Notes: generated from the letters alone by a model not told the origin. DNA of 64,000 bases from Liolophura sinensis (GCF_032854445.1 NC_088296.1:6933435-6997434), one strand, 5' to 3'; shown: positions 1 to 12,350, counted from the first letter of the stretch. Made by a program: numbers and translations.

Positions 1-554
1 ACTGTATAACGTCAGGTGTCAAAACACTATAAAAGTCCCATTATCATTAGAAACACTCAGTTTCTTTAAATGAAAAAAAAGTTAAAACGTGAACTATGCC
101 AGCTGAAAACTGTAAAAAATATGCTTTTTTTTTTTTTTTACTTCAAGATAGCTTTTTTGAGTCAGTTAAAGGCATTCATATGGTGGGCTTTACGAACTAT
201 ATGGTTTGTGTTTAGGTTCTCTTATAGAAGCAAAATATTTTTTCTTTTATGAACATAGCTTTTAAGTTTGGAATAGCTGTCCACAAGTGAATAATAAGTA
301 ACTTAAATAATATTGAAAACAGAAAACACTTGCAAGTGACTATAAAGCCAACCGTACATTTCTAGCCTTTGGCTGCATTTAATTCAGTGTTAAAATTATG
401 TTTTGTTTTTACATTTTAAACCTGAACTTTTGTGTTCAAACATGATTGTGGTCGGAGTTGTCTAATTCTTGGTGGACTTGGTATGATACATAGTGCAGGA
501 TGTCACACAGAATTTGAACAACTGACTCGATGTGTACCATCCATTAAATTGACC

Positions 555-853
555 TATAAATAACTTTGTCACCTTTTATTGCCAGTTCATGTGTAAAAAG
601 GGTCACTGAGTTAAGATGGTTATGGCAATGTTTTCTTCATTCATTGTCCCCACCCATTGCTCTGACTCTTCGGCAGACCTTACTTCATCCCTATCCCTTC
701 CCAGTATAAATAAATTTGTCACCTTTTATTGCCAGTTCATGTGTAAAAAGGGTCAATGAGTTAAGATGGTAATGGCAATGTTTTCTTCATTCATTACCCC
801 ACCCATTGCTCTGACTCTTCCGGCAGACCTTACCCCATCCCCATCCTTTCCCA
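555..853 (+). repeat. 150-bp tandem duplication
   Basis: Two copies lie head to tail at an offset of 150 bp (555-704 and 705-853). Both run through GTCACCTTTTATTGCCAGTT and the CACCCATTGCTCTGACTC segment with a few substitutions and small indels, so the duplication is recent but not brand new. Confidence 0.9.
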
Positions 854-2067
854 TGTGTGGTTTCTCAGTGGCAAGGTTTGACCCCTGGTTTATGGCTGAT
901 TCTGGTTTCATTTCTTTTTATCAGGGTCCAGGGTTTTCTTTTTTGGAAATTTTGATAGCTTCAAAAAAACCACAATTATACATACAATACAATAAATGTT
1001 ACCTGGTAACCTGATCAGTCATTCATTTTGCTATTCATTTTAGTAAAGTTTTGATTTTTTTTTTTTTGATGTCTTCTGAATATTATCAGCAGTTTTTTTT
1101 TTCTGTAGAAAATGGGGAAAAAAAAAAATGAAAAAGTATGGATTACATTCACTTTTTCGCGGTCAAATTTCAAAATCCAACTGATCCAAAAAGTTTTATT
1201 ACATTTTTTAGAAGCGATGTTTCGTTCGTACCTGACAAAATGGGATTTGATGCCTGACAGTAGCCTTGTCTGGCTGCTTTTTTGCTGGATTGGAGACGTA
1301 ATTTCATCCATTCAGTGCATCATGAGTTGATAATGCCTGTTAAGATAAATGTCATTAATTTGACCAAAATTTTAGAACTATTGTAATAATATAAACGTCA
1401 GTGTTGAAAACAAAAAAAAAACAATGTTGTTAGGAAGTGGCCATGACACCACTAATTATATCTTCTTATGTATGTTTCCATGGTAACCCTCCGTCCTATT
1501 TTCCTTCCTTAGTTTCCCATCTGCTCGGTATAAGAGGTGTGTTTTATTTGTCTTATCTTCATGGTCACACTTGTTGTTCTTGTCCACACGTACAGCAATG
1601 AAACACTTTGTTCACTTTTTGGCACACAATGTTCATTTTGTTGTCATTATATTGAGTGAACTTGTTGTTCATTGCTCCTCAGCTTCCCTGTTGTTCACAG
1701 TGTTCTTCCCCCCCCCCTTCCCCTTGTTTGTATACTGTAGCACTTGGTACTGGGCTGTAGTGGTTAATTGTGAAGTCTACTAATTGTTCACTGTCAGTTT
1801 TGAAGGATTTATTCATGTTTAACATTATACACAAGAATATTTTCACTTTCACTTTCAATTTAGTCTCTTTCTGAAATACAATAGAAATTCTCACTGAAAC
1901 TATTTTCAATCTGTTTTTTTTGTTTTTTTGATTTACTTTTTGTTTTTATTTTTTTTCTTCGTCTGGAACATTGGTGTTTCAGTAAATTTCACCAGGAGAG
2001 TTGAAGTTATGGCAACAATTAAGGGGCCTCTTCAACAAAGCGATGGTAGCTAATTCCTTTACATGGA

Positions 2068-2215
2068 AAGGTCGGCCAGCAACTTGCAGATGGTTGTGGG
2101 TTCCCCCCAGGCTCTGTGTGGTTTCCTTCCATCATAATGCTGTCTGCCATCATATAAGTGAAACATTTTTGAGTACAACGTAAAACACCAATCCAATAAA
2201 TAAGTAAATACAGCG
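2068..2215 (+). repeat. SINE family A, 3' part, degenerate
   Basis: It carries the family body (GCCAGCAACTTGCAGATGG, then CATAATGCTG) and the tail TAAAACACCAATCCAATAAA. Several substitutions relative to other copies mark it as old. Confidence 0.8.
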
Positions 2216-2641
2216 TACAATTGATGATGGGTAACCACAGGTAGTATAGTCATTTATTTAGACACAGGGCACTGCTGTTCTTGGGATTGCAAGATTAGCC
2301 TCCCTTTATTAAGTGCTGGTGAGCACAATAAGTTACTTTTTGAAGGCTAGAAACACTTGTCCTTTCTGTTATTGTGTAGGTTGTATGCTATCATTACTAC
2401 ACAACCCCATTATAGACATGACGAGGGAGTACTTTTGCTAGAAAGAGGGAAACATCTTCATTTTGCTCCAGAAACTTTTAAATTTTTGCCGTACATGGGT
2501 TGGCTGAAACACTGCCATAGTTGTGGTAACTTGACTCCGCCCCCACAGCAACTAGATCCAAGCCCACTTCCTGTTGTCATGGCATTTCACATGTACCCAC
2601 ACTTGTCTTCATCCATCACCGTTATCCCGTTTTCTTCTCAG

Positions 2642-2677
2642 ACTCGTATGAGTACGAATGGTCCTATGGTGTGTCAG
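2642..2677 (+). other. Possible 36-nt cassette exon in talin
   Basis: The segment lies between a strong acceptor (CCGTTTTCTTCTCAG) and a good donor (CAG|GTAAAC). It is 36 nt, a multiple of three, and is open in phase 1-1. That is the phase required by the talin exon at 5931, and it would insert ~12 Tyr/Glu-rich residues (SYEYEWSYGVS plus junction codons). There is no homology support, and a chance pair of splice sites is possible. Confidence 0.25.
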
Positions 2678-5600
2678 GTAAACCAATCAGAATGCTCGAA
2701 AGTTGTGTGTGCGGTCCTCAACATAACCTTAATGTTTATTCATGAGTTTGGTGTACACTGTATATATGTACATGTATGTCTATGTAGTTTTTACTATTTT
2801 ATATCGCATAAAACATGTAATATATTGGCTGATGCTGTAGATTGACATTTGTAAAAGGAAATGCTATTGACGAGAATAACAAGATAAACAAGAAAATAAA
2901 AATTAAATAAATAAATAAATGAACAAAACAAAAACGGACCTCTGTATTGGTTGGCAAATGTGTCATTTCGGCTGTTACAGCTCGCTTTGTCTTGCTAGTC
3001 TATAAAAGCAAGGTGCTGTTATTGCAGGTTTGACAAGTTTTCACCTTTTGCAGAATTCTCCTGGAGAAAAACATTTATCTATTACAGTTTCTGTATACTA
3101 ATGTGAGAAAAATTTCGGACTTGAGCGCTTATTATTTTTCCAAGCAGAATAGCATCTCCTTCCAACACTAATCTCAGCCTTGCCTGTTCTTTCATGATGT
3201 CACCCCTCATGTTGTAACTTAGACCAGTCCAGTAAAATGGCCTATGTACAGCTTGGGCTAGGTCTATTCTTCTGAAGGGTATCATACTGGAAATGTTTGT
3301 AAATGTTGATGTTGTTGTTGTTGAAAAACATCCATTGTGTTTGTCACAAAGCAAAGACAGATGATGAAAAATAATGGCTAAAGCAAAGAAAGAAAAGCAG
3401 AATTGCAATATATTCAAGAAATTAATTGTGGAATATTTAGTTAAAAAAACTTTTTGTGTTAAATTGATGTGCCTGAAAATTCAAAATGTTCTTTAAGTGC
3501 CAGGTAGAATAGTTTTTAAGGAAAATTAGAAATGTGACAATAACCACGGATGCAGATACTTACTAATTCGTGAATGTTACATGAATTTCCCAGGTATTGC
3601 CTGCCTTCTTCGCTTCTCTGCAGAAATAGACTACTCTACATTTTTTACCAGATTTAGGAAATGAAATGAATTCTTTTTTTTTTTTTTTTTTTATTTATTT
3701 ATTTATTTTTTTTATTTATGCTTTAACAGGGTTTTTTTTATTTGTGTTATATTCTGCTCTAATGCTTTTAGGTAGATCTCTGCAAACTGTTTTCAGCATC
3801 TAAATGAGGTTTTATTTTGTTTATTAATTTCCATTTTTGCAGGTTTGCTTATTCGGTACATTATTATGAACATTTTATGACGTACTGGAGTATTCTTCAT
3901 TGAGCATCCATGTTTCTGTAGTGGCCCTCAGTGCAGTCACACATTCCTCACTCCTCACACACATTTTCACAGTTTTGTTACATTTTTGCACCTATGAAAG
4001 ACTAGAAGTGTGTCCTTGTTTTACCAGTTGAACCAGTTCCTGCTTAGTCTTAGTCTATACTCCTTTAGAAGAATTCTTATACATACATTTAAAAAGGTTT
4101 ATTTGATTCATTTTCAGTTTGATTTTTTTTATTTTCTGCCCTTGCCTTTCACCAATCACTAACAATGCAGGCATGAATAGTACAGAAAGGCTATTGGAGC
4201 AGCAAGATTTGCCTGTGTGTATGCCCATTAGTAGTTTTGATGGTACACTTGTCAGAGGTATAAAATAGAAAAAATAATGGCTAGAATTTTGTTAGTAAAT
4301 GTTCTATAATGTCTGATTATGAAGCATGATGTGAAAACTGCAAGTATCTCTGACAGGTGATCAGTTGAACGTATTTTGTATGTAACTGCTGGTTATTGTT
4401 TGAAGAAGGTATGGAAATTTAGTGTTATGCAAAGTAGCAGTGTTATAAAGCATCTGATTGGTTGCATTTTTGAAGTGCTTAGCAAATAGATTTAGAATTC
4501 AGGAAGTGCTAATTCACATAAAAGCCATTTTCCACCTGTGAGACATTTAGGGTGTTTATTATCGATTATCTGAAAAGTCTGAAATCGCCGACTTTGTTTG
4601 ACCAGCTTTGGCAGGAATATGAAGACCTGTAGTGTGATTGGTCAGAAGAGATAGATGACACGGGTATTTCTGCATATTCATAATCTAATTAAATTTGGAC
4701 CAATGAGGTTGCAGTTTGTTTAAATCCAGCACCATGCAGCACAACTCAGCACCGGCTAATAAAGTCAGCAGCAGTTTACAGAACCTGTTAGCAAGAGAGC
4801 TAGAAAATATTATATTGGGCTGCTTTGCAAACCTTGGTCATGTAAATGAATATGATAGCGTTTTGAATGATTCCGAATTTCCTATGAAGTAATGCTTAAA
4901 GTTAACATATAAATTTCCTTGGCAATGACATGTGATCCATGAATGGGTTATAAGTCTGAGGTAATGGTTGGCGGTGCTCAGTGCTGTATGTTTATGGCGG
5001 GAATAAGCAATTCACATTTAATGGCATCAGAATAAGTAATGTAATGGTTTAATGATCAGCAAGTTTTACTGTATACAGACTGCAGATTGTTTTCTGGAAG
5101 ATTTAGCATTTACAAGTAGAAGTTTGAAAACGAAGTTGAATGTTTTATTTTGTATATGTATTATTTGACAATGACCTTAAATGTTGTGTGACCTTGACCT
5201 TGACGTTGTTAGTTTTACCCATCCCCGTTAAATAACACCACCTGTTTACTTGTAATACTTAAAAAAAAGCCAAAGCAGCAAATTTTGTGGCCAAATTTTT
5301 TTTTTAAGTCCAAAATTTCTTCAAGCAACATTAGAAGAAGTAGAACAGCTTCAGCACACACTGCATTTTTGTTGTGCAGAAGCCTGTCATTAGTGGATTA
5401 ATTTCCGTTCTACTCAATAGTGCCTGGCTGAAGAAGACAAAAAATCCAGGGTATGTTTTTTCCGTATTCACGAAATTTTTGGCCAAAAAATACTGTTGTA
5501 AAGGCAGTTCCTTTGATATGGTGTACACTGGATCACAAAGTTGACATCTTGTTGTGCAGCCATAGTAGATAACTGCATGGCATGTCCTCTAATCTAATCG

Positions 5601-5930
5601 TATCATTACGTTTATTCTATTTTTAGATAGTTTTTGTTTTGTCATTATCCTATTAGTTAAGTATGATAAATACATTCCCGTTGAAGTGAATTCTTAATTT
5701 AACTGGAGATAAGTTTACCTTTTCACTGTCTTTTTTGCAAATTTTACTTTTTTTTTTTCTGCCATTTAATATATGAAAGTGCTCTTTCAAATTTTTAGGT
5801 TTTACAGTTTTAGAAAGTTTACTTTATGAAATTTACTGTGTTGTTTTTTTTTTTTTTACGACCATGTTTCAGTACTCATGTTTGTTCATCAGAGGATTTC
5901 ATTGGTTAAAACTTGAATTTTGTCTCGCAG

Positions 5931-6055
5931 GTTCTGATTGGGTGGACCCAGATGATCCCACTGTTATTGCAGAAAATGAGCTCTTGGGTGCTGCTAACTC
6001 CATTGAGGCGGCTGCGAAGAAATTATCACAACTCAAACCACGACAAGCTGCTAAG
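5931..6055 (+). CDS. TLN: Talin exon: start of the I/LWEQ module
   Basis: The acceptor is TTTGTCTCGCAG and the donor is AAG|GTGTGT. The exon begins in phase 1, completing a Gly codon begun in the previous exon, and encodes SDWVDPDDPT through KPRQAAK (41 residues). This is the first helix region of the C-terminal actin-binding bundle. The stretch after KPR is shorter than the vertebrate linker. The preceding talin exon was not found between 1 and 5930. Confidence 0.96.
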
Positions 6056-9000
6056 GTGTGTTTGTGTATTTTTTTGAAAGCAGTTTTTTTGTGAGCAGCT
6101 GTCAGTCAAAATCACACCATTTTCTTCTGTTGCGCAACAGTGCTTTATAAGCTTTCTCTTTGCTTTACCTAAACGGTGATGTATTACAGAACAGAACAAA
6201 GGAGCCCTCCAACTGGACTGATTTGTTTTAGGCGGGTAATTTTACCCATTGTTTTGTCGTCTTCACAGCACAGTAGTTTGTCCTTGTCACAGAGAGGGTA
6301 ACCTGCACAGCACAAGCACTGCCAATTTCTGTCAGATATGTTTGATATATTTGGTGGTGAGTGCGTTTGACATCCACCAAGTATCTTACATGTCACAACA
6401 GAGGTTGGTGTTTTCGTCACTGTCACCAGATTCAGCACCATCCCTGTGAGAGAGCACCGCTGATGCACAAGCTTATCTTAAGACACCATCAGGTTCGCGT
6501 AAGCACCATTTTCCTGGTTCTTCGCACAACAAATTTTTACAACATCTGCACCGCTGTTTCACATGCTTAAGACATGGTCAGGCTGGTGTTATCACTATAA
6601 CTGTGGCACTATTTTTTGTGGTATACCACACAATGAATTCTGCACATTACTGGAAGAGGACCTCTGTTGGACAAGCTTAAAACACTATTTAGCTTGTGAT
6701 GTCACTGTGTATGTGGCACTATATATATGCTGTATCTATGGCACCGTTACTGGAAAAGCACCTCTGTTGGACAGGCTTAAAACACCATTTAGCTTGTGAT
6801 GTCACTATGCATGTGGCACTATATATATGCCGTATCTATGGGCACCGTTACTGGAAAAGCACCTCTGTTGGACAAGCTTAAAACACCATTTAGCTTGTGA
6901 TGTCACTATGCATGTGGCACTATATATATGCCGTATCTGTGGCACCATTCCCTGGAACACTGTAGAGTCAAACCAGACTTGTTTCAGAGTTTTTCCAGAA
7001 CTAGGTGTGCTATTACATGCTACAAGATTGTGTATCAGGAGATAGATATATATTATGAAGATGAAAACGGATCAGGGAAGGATGTACAGATATGGATTGT
7101 CAACCTGAGACGACTGGAGTACATGGAGTTCGACATTGTCTTGTGTGATGCCAGTGGATGTCAGAGGAACAGCAAGTGGACTTTTACGTGGAAAGAATGA
7201 CCATCAACTTTGAACTGTCGGACCAAAGTGATGCGCTGTTCTCGCAGACACTATTACAGGATTAAAGAGCAGCGTTGAACTGATGATTGACCGCTTGGAC
7301 TGTGCTAAAGTTGACACCACGGTGTCCAGTGTTGTGGTATGTTGGCAGTACTAGACACCCTACATGTATGACTGTAGGCTGGAAAGTTCCCGGGCTGAGG
7401 TACCTACAAGGAGATTCACCGCAGACTCCAAAAATGGCACTTGTTGCTGCCTCGCTTGGCGCTTAGCACTGAGAGATTAGAGCAAGGAAACATGACTAGT
7501 AGCCTGGTGTCTGCATAATGTGACGGGGTGGGGTTGTCATGTCTGGTGTCTTTGGCATGATACTTTAGTGGCAGCAGCATTCTGGTGATATAGAGTCACC
7601 GTGCTACAAGAAGACAGTACAATGTACACGCTCCTAATGATCCCTAAGGATTGTTTGTTAAGTACGACCTAAAACGTAAATCATACGTAAAAGATTCACG
7701 AGACGTGATCTTTCTCGTTTAATTGCTCAGAGTGTGATGACCTTAATGACTTTCTGTCTTTGTATGGACACTGTATTGAGGAGGAGGGGCTCAATTAGTA
7801 ACTGTCTCACCAATGCGGTCGCTGTGAGTCCTTTCCAGCCTAAGTGAGAAGGTCTGTCAGCAACCTGATGGTCATGGGTTTTCCCCTGGACTTTGCCCGG
7901 TTTCCGCCCACCATAATGCTGGCCGCCGTCGTATAAGTCAAATATTCTTGAGTACGGCGTAAAACACCAATCAAATAAATATAAATTAGTAACCTAGGTA
8001 ACAAGCTTATAGGACAACTCGTAGTACATTAGGCTGAGAGCTCTTCAACCTCCTTTCATACAGTCACATTGAATTCTGCCGTTCTAGACACACATCAGAC
8101 CACAAACCTACATGTACAATCAGATTGCCTTCTACTGTTGTATCAAAGCCAAACATTTCCAAACTTTCTGATTGTTGCTCAAATCTTTTTTAGAAATTTA
8201 CAATAGAGCTATTGGAAATAATTTTTTTTTTTTTTTTTTTTTAAATTCTGTCTGGAATTAAATTTTCTTACAGGAAGCCGATATGAGCCTCAACTTCGAG
8301 GAACAGATTTTGGATGCTGCCAAATCCATTGCCGCGGCAACCGCAGCCTTGGTGAAGTCCGCCTCAGCAGCCCAGAGGGAGTTGGTCGCTCAAGGAAGGG
8401 TAAGTGGAGAAATATCTCACTCTATATAGTCAATCACTTGACCTGTTTGGAATTCATACGCTTTTTTCATAATGTAGACTAGCTTTTGTGGTAAGTTTCT
8501 TCTTGTGACAAGGTTAGCAAGCGTTCGGTAGTCCTGTTTCTCCCTCTGGCCTCACCCTGTAGCAGCTTGCTGTTAGTTTTGATGATCTTGTTGCATTTAT
8601 TCAGAATTTTTTTCCATTTATTGCAGATTTTGTTATTTTAGTATTGTACAACCCTTTGCTTGTACTTATAGTGATTTCTTTCCTGGTATTTTGCTACCCA
8701 ATTAAATATAGAACATGAAGGCAAACATATTGAATTTTTCACCCCACTTTTCACTTTTTGGATTATCTTTGTAGTAAAGGATCTTTTGAAATATTCGAAT
8801 TCGAACTTTTCCATAACTAATGGTCTAGGGGCCAGTTACACCGTCACTTTTTACAAAAAAAAAACAAATCGCAAACTTGAGAAAAATTGTACTGACAAGG
8901 CACACCATTTGTGGAAATTGGTGCATTTATTCAGGAGTTTCATTGTATTTTAATGTAAAAGCCAAATCCCAAAATCTTTTTATGAGAAGAGCCCCTGCTG

Positions 9001-12000
9001 GCCACAGCTTTCTACTGCTTTGATTGGCTGCACTTTCCATCCTTCCCAGAATGCTGTGTTCGGTTGTCATGGTAGCCTTTGGTGCTGTTGTTGTTGTTGT
9101 AGCATGTGTTGTGTTGTTTCAGATCGGATCTTCATATCACAAAGGAGATACAGATGAGAACGGACAGTGGTCGCAAGGACTGATCTCCGCAGTAAGTTGT
9201 TTATTTTCCCAGCGTTTCTGACGTAGGATCGCAGCCTTTATTTGCAGTGATTGCAGTTCTCCAGATTGTCATCATCGCATTATGTCAATCTGTCTTACAT
9301 GTAGTTGTAGAAAAGTGAGTGGTGTGAGAAATGAAGTTTTAGCAGATCAATTTCTTGGCTCTTGCAGTTAACTGCAAAAACTGACCCAAAATCATGTCTT
9401 ACTTGTTTTAACTGAATGTAGACTTTATCTTTGCTTAGAAACAGTAAAATTTCTTGATAGTGCCTTTGGGGAAGCTGTTATAAGGTTGAATTTTATCCTT
9501 CTTGTGAGTGTATATATGTGATCAGAAAATCATTCCATGTAGTGGGAGTTCAAATCCAAATCTGGACCTGCCTAGTTCCTGAAAGCTTGGGTCATAAATA
9601 TTCTGCCAGAGATATTAGTTAGCTAAGACACACTCATTGTCATTCTAAAGAGTTTTCTGCTAAAATTGAAGGATTTGGTAAATTTAGGCAGTATCATGCT
9701 GGGCATGACTACGAATTTCAAGTACTTAATCGATCGAGGGAAATGTATCACCTGTTATGATTTTAAAATGTTGAAATAGTACTTTGTTATTAAGTATGAA
9801 CATTTTGAAGATTTTTAGTGTATTTTAATTGAGGTCCTGAGGGTGGTGAATTTTGTTTCAAGACCCTGGGGCCAATTTCACAATGCTTCATAAAAAGTCA
9901 GTTTTCATACATGTAGATTTCCCCTTCGGAAAGCACATTTCTTTATGGCAGTGTCATATGTGGGGAAAAAGTTACGGGAAACTTGATTTGTGAAGTTTTG
10001 TGGAAGAGGCATGGGCTATAAAACTGATTGTAATTACCATGGTTACACATGCTAAAGCATCTGTTGCCCTGGTAGTTACGCTCAGCACACCCTAAGATTG
10101 CTATGTGGAATCGTAAACACGGCCCAGTTCTTTGAAAGTGTATAAACCAAAACTGGCATTAAGACACATTTTATATTGAAATTTTTAGCTAAAATGAGAA
10201 GCCAGGTCTGTTCTTCAAAGTCAGAGTATAACAGCAGCAGTTTTAGTTCATATTTAACATAATGTTATACAATTTTTTTTTTTAGGCTAAGTACAAAATT
10301 AAAGACATGGCTGAAAGTTAAATCTGATATGGACAACTGGGCTTAGATCTGTTTTGAAATAAACTTCATGCTATGGGTCTCTGTTTTCACGATGTTGTTA
10401 GATTTGTTTGTACAGTAAATGATCTAAAATATCACCATTAACAAAGTTGCACATTTTTCTCGATTCTGAGAATCGTAAGTTTTTTTTATGAAAGTATGAT
10501 GGTATTCTGCCAGAAAAATTGAAAGTTTATGCACCAAAAATAGTTTTTTTTATGACATTTATTTGCCTCTAAAAGTGTACCATACTTTTCTTGGCAAAAC
10601 TTGATGTCATTTGCCATAATTTACATCTTAAGGAAGTTAAGCCTCCTCACGTAGACTTCACACCTCTGTCTTTCTATTTTAGGCCCGAATGGTTGCCGCG
10701 GCTACCCACAGCCTCTGCGAAGCAGCAAATGCCATGGTACAAGGGCAAGCCAGCGAGGAGAAACTGATCGCGTCTGCCAAGGAGGTGGCAGGATCCACAG
10801 CGGCACTGCTGGTGGCATGTAAGGTCAAGGCCGATCCCAACTCCATAGCCATGCAGCGTCTGCAGGTGAGGCTGTAATCATGTTTTCTCTCAACATTTTG
10901 TAATAATAATAATAATATTTATTTATTTATTGAAGGTAAATCAGTTAGTGTACAATGCTACAGGACCTTCATACACAGAATAGTATGCTTCAATATATAT
11001 ACTTTTTATGCCCAAGGGGCCTCCGTGGCTCAGTTGGTTAGCGCGCTAGCGCAGCGTTATGGCCCAGGAGTCGATCACCAATGCGGTCGCTGTGAGTTCA
11101 AGTCCAGCTCATGCTGGCTTCCTCTCCGGCCGTATGTGGGAAGGTCTGCCAGCAACCTGCGGATGGTCGTGGGTTGCCCCGGGCTTTGCCCGGTTTCCAC
11201 CCGCCATAATGCTGGCCGCCGTGGTATAAGTGAAATATTCTTGAGTACGGCATAAAACACCAAGCAAATAAATAAATAAATTTTGTGCCCAAAGAATTTA
11301 TTGCACCTGTAGAACAACAGTTTAAATTGGTGTGGACTAAGATGGGTTTGTTGTTTATTATTAGGCTGCGGGTAATGCTGTGAAGCGGGCCACAGAGGCG
11401 CTGGTGAGAGCGGCCCAACAAGCTAAGGAATGGCAGGAAGATGAGGAGAACCTTACCATCAATAAGCGCATGGTCGGCGGTATCGCACAGGTAAGTGGTA
11501 AACCTAGCCAATTGTAAGTGGTAAACCTATCCAAAAATGACCTAAAATTTCGTCCACAAAAGTGCATGTTCAGAGGCAAATAAATGTCACAAAATATTAT
11601 TTTCGGTGCTGAAACTTACAATTTTCCAGTAGAATATCACCCCATGTTCCAAGCAAACCTCAAAACACCTTTCTGAAGTCAATAGAACTCTCAGAATCAG
11701 AAAAACTGGGAGAGTTAGTCATGGACAAGGTTTTAGGTCATTTTAGGGTATGTGCATGTGCAATAGATTTACCAGGGTCATATGCTCCAATATGTAATTT
11801 GACAGAAGTAGGAGGCGGAATTGTAAATGAGAAAACCTTCTGTTGTAGAAATGTTGTATACTGGTAAAGCTGACAACCAATGATGTGCGTTTAGTTCTGA
11901 CTATCATACCACACCTAAAATTCAGCTTAGACCAGGCATAGCCGAGATTTGCCTTTCTCTCTCACTCACATCAGCCAATCAGAATCAATTCTGTATCCCT

Positions 12001-12350
12001 GTAAGTGGAATTTGTCATAACTGTAAAATGATTTCTTGAGAATTTCATGTCATCTTACATCAAGGCACCTGTCTTGTTAAGTGACCCATGGTAAAGTATA
12101 GGAGACGGAGATTAAAGGATAGGACGTCATAGATGTGACCAAATGACTTCATATAGATCTGCTTAATGGTAGCTAAAAGCTGAAATATTGTCCTAATTTT
12201 TTTCCTAATTTTAAATTTCAGGAAATCATGGCACAGGAGGAGATTTTGAAGAAGGAACGAGAACTGGAATCTGCTCGGAGAAAACTGGCGGACATTCGCA
12301 AGGCTCGATACAAGGATAAACCAGAGGAATTTGACTCCTCCTCGTTTTGA
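5931..12350 (+). CDS. TLN: Talin, C-terminal part (six joined exons)
   Basis: Talin links integrin tails to actin at adhesion sites. Six exons (5931-6055, 8274-8399, 9123-9191, 10683-10865, 11365-11490, 12222-12350) join in frame to the last ~251 residues, which is the I/LWEQ (THATCH) actin-binding bundle followed by the dimerisation helix. Talin-specific strings are obvious: WVDPDDPTVIAENELLGA, LNFEEQI, QRELVAQG, QWSQGLIS, LLVACKVKAD, AAGNAVKRA and KERELESARRKLADIR. Every junction has an AG acceptor and a GT donor with consistent phase. The first exon starts in phase 1; all later junctions are phase 0. The upstream ~2300 residues are outside the window. No break or stop interrupts the frame, so the gene looks functional. 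Whether the genome has one or several talin genes cannot be seen here. Confidence 0.97.
6661..6957 (+). repeat. ~100-bp tandem repeat, three copies
   Basis: Copies begin near 6661, 6761 and 6862. Each runs from CCTCTGTTGGACA through TTTAGCTTGTGATGTCACT and GTGGCACTATATATATGC. The period is 100-101 bp, not a multiple of three, so the open frames crossing it are not conserved protein repeats. Confidence 0.9.
7421..7650 (+). repeat. SINE family B, partial
   Basis: It shares CTTGTTGCTGCCTCGCTTGG, GTTAGAGCAAGGAAACATGA-like and GTGTCATGTCTGGTGTCTT-like segments, and a CTACAAGAAGACA block, with copies near 16150, 33750 and 53200. The tRNA-like head and the tail are missing or degraded. Confidence 0.7.
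7805..7985 (+). repeat. SINE family A
   Basis: It starts inside the tRNA-derived head (CACCAATGCGGTCGCTGTGA) and continues through the body to GGCGTAAAACACCAATCAAA and a short AAAT tail. Confidence 0.9.
8274..8399 (+). CDS. TLN: Talin exon: I/LWEQ helix, SLNFEEQI to VAQGR
   Basis: The acceptor TTTTCTTACAG follows a long poly-T run, and the donor is AGG|GTAAGT. The exon is exactly 42 codons, phase 0 at both ends. It holds the LNFEEQI block, the alanine-rich helix IAAATAALVKSA and the QRELVAQG motif, all conserved in talins and HIP1-type I/LWEQ domains. Confidence 0.97.
8400..9122 (+). other. Talin intron, no further feature seen
   Basis: AT-rich intronic sequence between well-defined splice sites. 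Nothing else is recognisable. Confidence 0.85.
9123..9191 (+). CDS. TLN: Talin exon: short loop plus QWSQGLIS block
   Basis: This 69-nt, phase 0-0 exon sits between the acceptor GTTGTTTCAG and the donor GCA|GTAAGT. It encodes a variable loop (IGSSYHKGDTDEN) and then GQWSQGLISA, which contains the invariant Trp of the I/LWEQ signature. It is too short to be seen by length alone and was placed by family similarity and splice sites. Confidence 0.95.
9192..10682 (+). other. Talin intron, probable old MITE inside
   Basis: The intron is mostly unremarkable AT-rich sequence. The segment 9867-10127 begins GGGGCCAATTTCACAATG and ends near ATTGCTATGTGGAATCG followed by ACACGGCCC, compatible with the worn ends of a terminal-inverted-repeat element. 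Confidence 0.55.
10683..10865 (+). CDS. TLN: Talin exon: core of I/LWEQ bundle
   Basis: This exon of 61 codons is phase 0 at both ends. The acceptor is TTTCTATTTTAG and the donor CTGCAG|GTGAGG. It encodes ARMVAAATHSLCEAAN, then EEKLIASAKEVAGSTA and LLVACKVKAD, the central helices of the actin-binding bundle. The amphipathic alanine-rich pattern is intact. Confidence 0.97.
11016..11280 (+). repeat. SINE family A, full-length reference copy
   Basis: This complete copy has a tRNA-derived head with A box (TGGCTCAGTTGGTTAGCGC) and B box (GTGAGTTCAAGTCC). The body reads GGAAGGTCTGCCAGCAACCTG to CATAATGCTGGCCGCCGTGG, followed by TTCTTGAGTACGGCATAAAA and an AATAAATAAATAAAT tail. The A and B boxes imply RNA polymerase III transcription. 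It lies in the sense strand of a talin intron and is used here to define the family. Confidence 0.95.
11365..11490 (+). CDS. TLN: Talin exon: AAGNAVKRA to VGGIAQ
   Basis: This exon of 42 codons is phase 0-0, with acceptor TTATTATTAG and donor CACAG|GTAAGT. It encodes AAGNAVKRATEALVRAA, a charged WQEDEEN linker and MVGGIAQ, the last helix of the bundle. A complete SINE in the preceding intron (11016-11280) ends only ~85 nt before the acceptor without disturbing it. Confidence 0.97.
11491..12221 (+). other. Last talin intron
   Basis: No repeat or exon is recognised. A pyrimidine-rich tract (CCTAATTTTTTTCCTAATTT) precedes the terminal acceptor. Confidence 0.85.
12222..12350 (+). CDS. TLN: Talin terminal exon: dimerisation helix and stop
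   Basis: The acceptor is TTAAATTTCAG. The exon encodes 42 residues and a TGA stop: EIMAQEEILKKERELE and then RRKLADIRKARY form the long charged C-terminal helix that dimerises talin. The final residues (PEEFDSSSF) replace the short vertebrate tail after the helix. This gives the end of the talin reading frame. Confidence 0.97.
   Translation, partial: EIMAQEEILKKERELESARRKLADIRKARYKDKPEEFDSSSF

Larger units (their letters stand above)
1..5930 (+). other. Presumed talin intron
   Basis: No talin exon could be recognised left of 5931, so this is read as the intron before it. It holds poly-T runs (about 3675-3715 and 5742-5760), a 150-bp tandem duplication (555-853), a worn SINE-A copy (2068-2215) and a possible cassette exon (2642-2677). 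Scattered open frames here have no recognisable protein features. Confidence 0.6.
6056..8273 (+). other. Talin intron with tandem and SINE repeats
   Basis: The intron contains three ~100-bp tandem units (6661-6957), a family-B SINE fragment (7421-7650) and a family-A SINE (7805-7985). No additional exon is evident. Confidence 0.8.

Noticed and set aside
2357-2845. 162-codon plus-strand frame
   Set aside because: No domain or codon pattern is recognised, and it lies in the presumed talin intron. Only the 36-nt segment with strong splice sites was kept as a candidate.
3082-3417. 111-codon minus-strand frame
   Set aside because: No recognised motif; it lies within the presumed talin intron and contains a (GTT)n-derived Thr run.
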